Assembly (NCBI GenBank): GCA_030430875.1
Contig: JAUIKI010000064.1
Coordinates: forward strand, 1-7,373
Direction: 5' to 3'
DNA: 7,373 bases
Source of the DNA: Gammaproteobacteria bacterium
GTDB lineage: Bacteria > Pseudomonadota > Gammaproteobacteria > Pseudomonadales > JAUIKI01
This document shows positions 1-4,678 of the stretch, piece by piece. The notes beneath the pieces were generated by a model. That model was not told the DNA's origin. It worked only from the letters and a program-made list of their open reading frames with translations, and ran no database searches. Both the position numbers and the translations under genes were made by a program. How positions within the stretch are numbered: position 1 is the first letter of the stretch; every line of letters starts with the position of its first letter.

Positions 1-1052
1 GAATGTTTCTTGCTGCAAGCACTGGCATCGTTGGTGCCACCGTGGTCACCATGGGACTCATTTCATTACCATCAATGCTAAGAAAAGGTTACAGCGCTGA
101 AATTGCTACTGGCACAATCTGCGCAACTGGCACTTTAGGACAAATTATTCCTCCCTCAATTGCTCTCGTTCTATTAGGTGATGTGTTATCAACAGCATAC
201 CAGCAAGCCCAATTAAATTTAGGTAATTTCTCACCCAAAACCGTTTCTGTTAACGACCTTTTCATTGGAGCCCTAGTTCCAGGTCTTTTGCTAATCTTTC
301 TCTACATTATCTACGTAATTGTTGCAATGCAACGTAAACCAATTACCAAAGACACGACAGAAACTCAAAAAAATCACGGTAACAACGCACTTTGGAAAGC
401 TTTAGGCAGCCTGATTCCACCACTTTTATTAATCACCTTAGTCCTGGGGTCCATATTGGGTGGCTTTGCAACACCAACTGAAGCGGCTGGAATAGGTGCA
501 TTTGGCGCATTACTATTAGCCATCGTTAAGCGACAATTAACCGTAAAAAAACTGCAAGAAATTGTACAAAACACCACAAAAATCACCTGCATGGTGTTTT
601 TAATCTTAATTGGCGCCTCAATTTTCTCACTCGTTTTTCGAGGCTTTGGTGGAGATGAATTAATTCAGAATTTATTTGCAAGTTTGCCAGGAGGCCATTT
701 AACAGCAATGCTCATCGTCATGTTGCTGATTTTCTTGTTAGGTTTTATTTTAGACTTCATCGAAATTATCTTTGTTGTTGTTCCAATTGTCGGCCCTATC
801 CTACTTATGATGGGGATTGACCCTATTTGGCTTGGCATTATGATTGCCATCAATTTGCAAACATCATTTTTAACGCCGCCCTTTGGTTTCTCATTGTTCT
901 ACTTACGTGGTATTGCACCAAAATCACTACCTACCACCGCAATTTATAAAGGCGTAACACCTTTTATTGGCATTCAACTATTATTGCTACTCATTCTTGC
1001 CATCTGGCCACAACTCGCTACTTGGCTACCAGGGGTACTTTACCCTCAATAG
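1..1052 (+). CDS. TRAP transporter large permease subunit (DctM family), 5'-truncated
   Basis: This is the membrane subunit of a tripartite ATP-independent periplasmic transporter, which imports an organic acid using a sodium gradient with a periplasmic binding protein. The frame is open from the left edge (first whole codon at base 3, an internal Met), and 349 residues are visible. Family members have roughly 430-460, so about 80-110 N-terminal residues are missing. Family signatures in visible numbering are the glycine/proline re-entrant loop GTLGQIIPPS (43-52), PTEAAGIGA (158-166) and LTPPFGFSLFYLRGIAP (290-306), with many hydrophobic helices between. The last motif and the insertion near 61-85 resemble the long DctM subgroup often named for mannitol, chloroaromatic or alpha-keto acid uptake. 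The substrate cannot be read from this subunit. The binding protein and small permease genes would be expected upstream, outside the window. The family is certain; the substrate is unknown. Confidence 0.95.
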   Translation, partial: MFLAASTGIVGATVVTMGLISLPSMLRKGYSAEIATGTICATGTLGQIIPPSIALVLLGDVLSTAYQQAQLNLGNFSPKTVSVNDLFIGALVPGLLLIFLYIIYVIVAMQRKPITKDTTETQKNHGNNALWKALGSLIPPLLLITLVLGSILGGFATPTEAAGIGAFGALLLAIVKRQLTVKKLQEIVQNTTKITCMVFLILIGASIFSLVFRGFGGDELIQNLFASLPGGHLTAMLIVMLLIFLLGFILDFIEIIFVVVPIVGPILLMMGIDPIWLGIMIAINLQTSFLTPPFGFSLFYLRGIAPKSLPTTAIYKGVTPFIGIQLLLLLILAIWPQLATWLPGVLYPQ

Positions 1053-1071
1053 GTCCAGTAAAAATACCCAT

Positions 1072-1099
1072 GCAATCACTTGCGAAACAACGTGGTTGC
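1072..1099 (+). terminator. weak hairpin after the TRAP permease gene
   Basis: An 8-bp stem (GCAATCAC at 1072-1079 with GTGGTTGC at 1092-1099, one G-U pair) has a 12-base loop and is followed by only TTT. It lies just after the permease stop and overlaps the predicted yciA promoter. It may be a poor terminator or chance; the short U-tract argues against efficient termination. Confidence 0.2.
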
Positions 1100-1108
1100 T
1101 TTCATAAT
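1080..1108 (+). promoter_or_regulatory. predicted sigma-70 promoter for yciA
   Basis: TTGCGA (1080-1085, 4/6 match to the -35 consensus) and CATAAT (1103-1108, 5/6 match to the -10) are exactly 17 bases apart. Transcription would start near 1115, giving a leader of about 26 bases that holds the Shine-Dalgarno AAGGT (1128-1132), 8 bases before the yciA ATG. This suggests yciA is transcribed independently of the TRAP operon. The call rests on consensus matching by eye. Confidence 0.5.
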
Positions 1109-1140
1109 GAAATCTGTGTGAAAGATTAAGGTAATTAATA

Positions 1141-1557
1141 ATGAATGAAGAAACTAGACAAGCCCAATTAGAGGCAACGCCAATGCCAATTGGTGATCTT
1201 GCTTTACAAACACTTGCCATGCCAAAAGACACTAACGCTAGTGGCGATATCTTTGGTGGTTGGTTAGTCTCACAAATGGATTTAGCAGGAGCAATAACTG
1301 CTGAGAAACTAGCAAAAGGCCGAGTAGCAACTGTGGCTATTGATGGCATGGGATTTCTTGCGCCAGTAAGCGTTGGCTCAACGGTGAGCTGCTACACACA
1401 AATCAAAGAAATTGGGCGCACCTCCATGACCATTCAAGTCGAAGTGTGGATTAGGCGACCAACAGAAATTGACCCCATCAAAGTTACCGAAGGAATCTTT
1501 GTATTTGTTGCTATTGATAAAAATGGGCAAACCCGACCTGTACCAGTAAAAAGCTAG
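1141..1557 (+). CDS. yciA: Acyl-CoA thioesterase YciA (hotdog fold)
   Basis: This cytoplasmic thioesterase hydrolyses acyl-CoA esters to free acid and CoA; the E. coli and Haemophilus enzymes have broad specificity. The 138-residue protein carries the YciA core LALQTLAMPKDTNASGDIFG (20-39), then GWLVSQMD (40-47), nearly identical to the enterobacterial enzyme. The Asp ending SQMD (D47) aligns with the catalytic Asp44 of H. influenzae YciA. Further conserved stretches are AIDGMGFLAPVSVG (66-79) and the strand VEVWIRR (100-106). The length matches the family. The ATG at 1141 has the Shine-Dalgarno TAAGGT 8 bases upstream, so the start is secure. The N-terminal 17 residues are not conserved. It lies 88 bases after the TRAP permease, with its own predicted promoter in the gap, so a functional link to uptake is not implied. 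Confidence 0.96.
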   Translation: MNEETRQAQLEATPMPIGDLALQTLAMPKDTNASGDIFGGWLVSQMDLAGAITAEKLAKGRVATVAIDGMGFLAPVSVGSTVSCYTQIKEIGRTSMTIQVEVWIRRPTEIDPIKVTEGIFVFVAIDKNGQTRPVPVKS

Positions 1558-1627
1558 ATGCTTAGTCAAGGGAACAGATTAAATTGTGTCATTCGACTTT
1601 AAAGCCACATATTAATTCATAAAAAAA

Positions 1628-1643
1628 GATATTATCTAATATC
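1628..1643. repeat. AT-rich inverted repeat downstream of yciA
   Basis: GATATT and AATATC flank the four bases ATCT, forming a 6-bp hairpin (7 bp with a 2-base loop). A run of seven A lies immediately to the left (1621-1627), so on the minus strand it would read as a hairpin followed by seven U. No minus-strand gene ends nearby: the closest stops at 2123. It is AT-only apart from the end pairs, so its stability is low. Confidence 0.3.
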
Positions 1644-1652
1644 ATAAAATCA

Positions 1653-1682
1653 GCAATATTGCATAAAAAATGCAACTCTTTT
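1653..1682 (+). terminator. candidate rho-independent terminator of yciA
   Basis: TTGCAT (1659-1664) and ATGCAA (1670-1675) form a 6-bp stem around AAAAA, followed by CTCTTTT. A perfect 10-base palindrome, GCAATATTGC (1653-1662), overlaps its left arm, so two alternative hairpins compete. The stem is short and the U-tract broken, so termination would be partial at best. The position, about 100 bases past yciA and before the next gene, is sensible. Confidence 0.35.
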
Positions 1683-1720
1683 AACCATTATGAACAAGAG
1701 TAAAAAAATAGGTATTTAGA

Positions 1721-2068
1721 ATGCTGGTTGAATACGAATATAGTTTTGAAAGACATATGCCAATCAAAGAGCTGTTCCAATTTATAGTAGAGAATAAGAA
1801 TGATCATTCTGGTTGGAGTTTCCAGCATGACGAAAGCACATGGTCGCTGGTATGGACTCCTTCAATTATGAAAAATCTATGGATAAGGCATCCACAGGTC
1901 CAAGCGAAGCTCGAAGCGCTATCAGCGAACAAAACCAGATGCAAAATCACCACAACAAATAAAGGTCTAGGTGATCCGTTTAAAACTTATAAGAAAACGC
2001 ATGACAAAACGTTCAACGCTATTTTTCAATCTATTCAAGATAAAACCCATGCGTTAGAAAAAATTTAA
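1721..2068 (+). CDS. Hypothetical protein, 115 residues
   Basis: I do not recognise this protein. The ATG at 1721 has only a weak Shine-Dalgarno (AGGT, 1710-1713, 7 bases away). The sequence is soluble and mixed, with no signal peptide, transmembrane segment or cysteine-rich motif. It opens with a strand-like YEYSFE (5-10) and an amphipathic helix (13-25). Alternating strand-like stretches rich in Trp follow (W32, W42, W46, W54), then KCIT-like strands near 72-80, GDPF (84-87) and a long charged C-terminal helix (88-113). This order, strand, helix, several strands and a long last helix, loosely recalls the START/SRPBCC helix-grip fold, but that is a topology guess only. It stands alone, transcribed toward the minus-strand operon and separated from it by a weak hairpin. 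It is probably a real gene because the frame is long, starts plausibly and has protein-like composition. Confidence 0.6.
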   Translation: MLVEYEYSFERHMPIKELFQFIVENKNDHSGWSFQHDESTWSLVWTPSIMKNLWIRHPQVQAKLEALSANKTRCKITTTNKGLGDPFKTYKKTHDKTFNAIFQSIQDKTHALEKI

Positions 2069-2094
2069 ACACATTGAAAAACGCTGTGTTTTTT
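2067..2094. terminator. weak, possibly bidirectional terminator between convergent genes
   Basis: AAACACA (2067-2073) and TGTGTTT (2085-2091) form a 7-bp stem with an 11-base loop, starting inside the stop codon of the 115-residue gene. The plus strand runs into TTTTTT (2089-2094). On the minus strand the hairpin is followed by AAATTTTTTC, so it could also stop transcription from the metallopeptidase operon. The stem has only three C/G positions, so it is weak. Confidence 0.4.
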
Positions 2095-2122
2095 ATCAGG
2101 CTATCTGCTAGCACACCTTAGA

Positions 2123-2557
2123 CTAGTTAATGACTGATCCATATACTAAACGCTCAAACTCGGATCCTTCTTCACCCGGCCTATCAACACCATCTTGATC
2201 ATCTCCCCAATGCACTAATTCATGCAGTAGAGTTACACCGACAAGATATACATTTCCAGCTCTAGCAATTCTCTTTCCTTTGCCAGACTCAAAATCTTTC
2301 ACTATCGCTGTTTTTATTCTTATTTCGTTAGATTTTATATTTGGGGTGAATTGTCCATATCCCGGCAACAAAGGGGTAATTTTAATTATTGGACCGTTAT
2401 TCCAAGCTAAAGCCATCTTTAGTTTCACACGGTTCAATTGGCCTACCTTGTGCATCGCAAATACAATTGATGGCACATTCATCACTTTCGGGATACTATT
2501 TTTCACATAATCAGCAAATTTTGGATATGCTTTAATGTCATTAGCATTCATTTTCAT
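2123..2557 (-). CDS. Small HExxH zinc metallopeptidase, Tox-MPTase3-like
   Basis: This is a predicted zinc-dependent peptidase of 144 residues. The sequence shows HELVH (112-116), a canonical HExxH motif with two zinc-binding His and a catalytic Glu, followed by WGDD (117-120) and EEGSEFE (129-135), where E129 or E130 could be the third ligand. Upstream, YPKFADYV (11-18), NNGPIIKI (53-60) and IRIKTAIVKDFE (79-90) fit, from memory, the Tox-MPTase3 (metallopeptidase toxin 3) domain seen at the C-termini of polymorphic toxins. Here it stands alone, with no trafficking domain, repeats or signal peptide. The start has the Shine-Dalgarno GAGGA 8 bases upstream; a second ATG two codons in is less well spaced. 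It is 35 bases downstream of the lipoprotein gene, so the two are surely co-transcribed. The HExxH peptidase call is strong, the exact family moderate, and a toxin role is inference. Confidence 0.82.
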   Translation of the reverse strand: MKMNANDIKAYPKFADYVKNSIPKVMNVPSIVFAMHKVGQLNRVKLKMALAWNNGPIIKITPLLPGYGQFTPNIKSNEIRIKTAIVKDFESGKGKRIARAGNVYLVGVTLLHELVHWGDDQDGVDRPGEEGSEFERLVYGSVIN

Positions 2558-2592
2558 AGAATTGATCCTCTTGTTTGATAAGTAGATTATCT

Positions 2593-3030
2593 TTACATTT
2601 CAAAAAGCTCTTGATGTATCACGTTTATATCGTTATCAATGATCTCAAATTTAACTGACCCTCTAACTCCCTCTGGAGAGTAGATGTATCTTATCTCTGC
2701 TGAATGAGTGCTTAATTCAAGTTGTGTGATTTCAAGGTATGGTTTTCCGTCAGCAACCAAACTCTTTTTCTCATGAATGAGGATCTCTCGATCAAACTTG
2801 ACCAGGCTTTCACTACCCTCAAAAAGTCCATTGCTTACTATGACCAACGGTATTCTTTCAGGAAATACGTTCTCATGAAAATATGAATTCAAATACGTTT
2901 CATCCACTAACTTTTGAATCAACATCTCTTTAATTTTTGTCATTTTTCCTTCATTACCACTTTCCATAGCATTAGCACACCCGAAAAGGAAATATAAAGA
3001 AAAGACGATTAAGGCAAAATATTTATTCAC
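2593..3030 (-). CDS. Putative lipoprotein, partner of the downstream metallopeptidase
   Basis: This is an uncharacterised 145-residue protein with a lipoprotein signal peptide. I place the start at GTG (3028-3030), because AGGAG lies 8 bases upstream and the signal peptide then begins normally: VNKY, a hydrophobic run (5-16) and the lipobox LFGC (15-18), with lipidation at C18. The longer frame, from 3108, would add 26 residues that bury the signal and have no Shine-Dalgarno. The mature part (about 128 residues) begins with a helix (MTKIKEMLIQKLVDE), followed by strand-rich sequence: KPYLEIT, AEIRYIYSPEG and GSVKFEIID near the end. This alternation resembles small cystatin/NTF2-like envelope proteins, but I cannot assign a family. 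It leads a two-gene operon with the HExxH protein, so immunity protein, chaperone or substrate are all possible. The gene and lipobox are well supported; the function is unknown. Confidence 0.8.
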   Translation of the reverse strand: MNKYFALIVFSLYFLFGCANAMESGNEGKMTKIKEMLIQKLVDETYLNSYFHENVFPERIPLVIVSNGLFEGSESLVKFDREILIHEKKSLVADGKPYLEITQLELSTHSAEIRYIYSPEGVRGSVKFEIIDNDINVIHQELFEM

Positions 3031-3325
3031 TAAAATATCTCCTGAATAATCAACATACCATGTGAAACAAGATTTAACCCATAACACACAACGTAAGCTA
3101 CAGAGCATTAGTAAGTTAGCTGTGACATTATTGCGTCATTCCAACCATATTTAATCGTTGCTTGTAATGCCAGAGAAATTTCTCTCAGTTTCAAGAAGAT
3201 TGAAATAACTCCCATCAATTATCTAAAAAATAGATTAACACTCTCTTTCTCATGACACTTTCTTAACTTCTAATTTTTGAATTTCACCTCATTCTAAATC
3301 AAGGTATAGCTTTTATATGCAATTT
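3031..3325. other. Non-coding region upstream of the lipoprotein operon
   Basis: About 295 bases with no credible gene; all frames are broken by stops. It must hold the promoter of the minus-strand operon, but I found no convincing -35/-10 pair. It includes a perfect 14-base palindrome (3172-3185) and a small hairpin, ATCTA-AAAAA-TAGAT (3221-3235). By hand count GC is about 30% at 3241-3300. The missing body of the adjacent transposase relic should have lain here, but I see no recognisable DHVH or catalytic-Tyr region in any minus frame. Confidence 0.5.
3172..3185. promoter_or_regulatory. perfect 14-base palindrome, possible operator
   Basis: AGAGAAATTTCTCT is its own reverse complement. It lies about 140 bases upstream of the lipoprotein GTG. 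Such a symmetric site could bind a dimeric regulator, but no regulator gene is nearby and no promoter could be placed beside it, so function is speculative. Confidence 0.25.
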
Positions 3326-3443
3326 TTATGAATAGTCACAAACTCCAGGATTCAGGATCCGTGGTCGGTATTTACATACCCAGATAACATGATATTGCAA
3401 ACGATAACTGCTATGTCCTGTCTAATGACTTCCATCTGGCCAT
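3326..3443 (-). pseudogene. Remnant of an IS200/IS605-family transposase (TnpA N-terminus)
   Basis: On the minus strand an ATG at 3441-3443 opens MARWKSLDRT and then hits a stop at 3411-3413. One frame over, from 3418, the sequence continues GHSSYRLQYHVIWVCKYR and then PRILNPGVCDY, ending at a stop at 3326-3328. Joined across the frameshift, these match the conserved N-terminus of single-domain Y1 (HUH) transposases of the IS200/IS605 family, where YHVxWVxKYR is the first beta strand and RILNPG follows it. Only about 38 of roughly 140-150 codons survive. The HUH motif and catalytic tyrosine are absent, so the enzyme is dead. A small inverted repeat, GGGT (3456-3459) with ACCC (3466-3469), lies just upstream and could be what is left of a subterminal hairpin. 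It sits beside the toxin-like operon and points to past mobile-element activity. Confidence 0.75.
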
Positions 3444-3732
3444 TATACCGACTCCGGGTTCATTCACCCACGGGTAAACACGTGGTGCTCTGTCTGCGAC
3501 AACATAGAAACCTTAGCAGAACATCTGTTTTCCGTCAGATATTACTGTATTCGATACAACTTGCCATTAACATCAAATGGTTATTGTTTTTTAGGCGGGA
3601 TACGGTTAACTTAGTACTTTTTCCAGCTCTATATCTGGTCTTTGCGGACATAGATTATGAGACCATCGCAGATGATAAAAGTGTTCTGTCCGATCAATTT
3701 GCACCTAATTCTATCAGCAAAAACTCAAAATC
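3444..3732. other. Unassigned region between the transposase relic and the lpxL-like gene
   Basis: This region holds no gene I can support. A 116-codon frame on the plus strand (3389-3739) lacks a Shine-Dalgarno, runs antisense across the transposase relic and has a composition unlike a folded protein. Minus-strand frames have several stops but contain moderately protein-like pieces, so this may be further decayed coding DNA belonging to the mobile element or to an older gene. By hand count, GC is about 47-48% at 3421-3540, against 30-33% at 3241-3360. Confidence 0.45.
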
Positions 3733-4644
3733 TCAGTAAAATTTAGCGTCTCCTTTCGGTCTTGTTTTGAAGCGTTTGTGTAACCATAGATAATTCTCTG
3801 GTTGTTTACAAATTGCTTTTTCTAAACAAGCATTCCACGCCACTGCATCTTGCTCAGCATCCACACCAAAGTTTTCGAGCACAGGAGAGAATTCAATTTC
3901 ATATTGTCCATTAGGATGTCGGTAATGGCTAATGAAAATAACCGATGCATTTGATTCGTTTGCAATCCAAGTTGGTGTGGTGATGTATCCTGCTGGAACA
4001 CCAAAAAACGGAACAAATAATTCTGAACGTTTCCCAAAATCTTGATCACAAGCATACCAAACTGTGCCACCTGATTTAAGGTATTCCACCATCTCTTTTA
4101 GCTCTCGTTTTGTGAATCTATTTTTAACATGTCGCCTCCGCCCTTTTTCAATCATCCGATCAACCACTGGATTATCATTTGGACGATACATATAAGCTGG
4201 GTTTCTCAAATAATCAGCTGTAATGGGTATAATCAAATCAAAGACTGAAAAGTGACCTCCCAACAACAGCACACCGTTATCAAACTCATACGCTTTTTCA
4301 AGATGATGCCTACCGGTAATTATCACTTTTTCTGCATATTGAGATGAATTTTGCCACCACGCATGAATTGATTCAAAAAATCCACGTGTGCAAGCGACAA
4401 AATTTGCTTCGATGAGATTGTCTTGTTGGCTCGCAGATAGATGAGGAAAACATGCTTGAATATTTTTTCTAGCAACGTTATATCTAGACTGAAATCGCTT
4501 CTTAAAAAATATTCCTAACTTTTCACCTAAATATTGTTTGGTTTTCATTGGCAAAAAGGACAGCATATAAAACAAAAAAACTACCAGCCAAGATACCCAT
4601 AATTTCGGATGCCAAAGTGGATAGTGTTTATATTGTTTTGCCAT
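3733..4644 (-). CDS. lpxL: Lipid A biosynthesis acyltransferase, LpxL/HtrB family
   Basis: This inner-membrane enzyme moves a secondary acyl chain from acyl-ACP onto Kdo2-lipid IVA in the late steps of lipid A synthesis. At 303 residues it is close to E. coli LpxL (306). A membrane anchor lies at about 16-34 (WVSWLVVFLFYML). The catalytic HX4D/E motif is HFSVFD, with H131 and D136, aligning with H132/E137 of LpxL; Asp replaces Glu. Other family marks are YRPNDNP (153-159), ACDQDFGKRSELFVPFFG (198-215) and the C-terminal LWLHKRFKTRP (286-296). The ATG is preceded by AAGAG at about 8-10 bases. It starts 34 bases after the murB stop on the same strand, so the two probably form an operon. The family is certain. 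LpxL is preferred over LpxP or LpxM, but acyl-chain and position specificity cannot be read from sequence. Confidence 0.93.
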   Translation of the reverse strand: MAKQYKHYPLWHPKLWVSWLVVFLFYMLSFLPMKTKQYLGEKLGIFFKKRFQSRYNVARKNIQACFPHLSASQQDNLIEANFVACTRGFFESIHAWWQNSSQYAEKVIITGRHHLEKAYEFDNGVLLLGGHFSVFDLIIPITADYLRNPAYMYRPNDNPVVDRMIEKGRRRHVKNRFTKRELKEMVEYLKSGGTVWYACDQDFGKRSELFVPFFGVPAGYITTPTWIANESNASVIFISHYRHPNGQYEIEFSPVLENFGVDAEQDAVAWNACLEKAICKQPENYLWLHKRFKTRPKGDAKFY

Positions 4645-4678
4645 AGGAACGCTCTTTAAAAAATAAATTCATGTTAAA

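Noticed and set aside
1026..1349. Minus-strand open frame across the yciA start
   Set aside because: It is antisense to a strongly conserved YciA sequence and to the end of the TRAP permease, and resembles no family.
2280..2510. Plus-strand hydrophobic open frame opposite the metallopeptidase
   Set aside because: It is a shadow of the real minus-strand gene, whose HExxH motif and Shine-Dalgarno are clear.
3031..3108. The 26-codon N-terminal extension of the lipoprotein
   Set aside because: It buries the signal peptide and lacks a ribosome binding site, whereas the internal GTG has AGGAG at ideal spacing.
3040..3325. Body of the IS200/IS605 transposase continuing past the stop at 3326
   Set aside because: Short pieces such as a VMRKR string occur in one minus frame, but no DHVH motif or catalytic-Tyr region can be found, so the match is too weak to claim.
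3367..3380. GGTAT-TTAC-ATACC hairpin as an insertion-element end
   Set aside because: It lies inside the codons of the transposase fragment, so it is not a terminal structure; five base pairs are easily found by chance.
3389..3739. Plus-strand 116-codon open frame as a gene
   Set aside because: It has no Shine-Dalgarno, its composition is unlike a folded protein, it overlaps the lpxL-like stop, and it runs antisense to the transposase relic.
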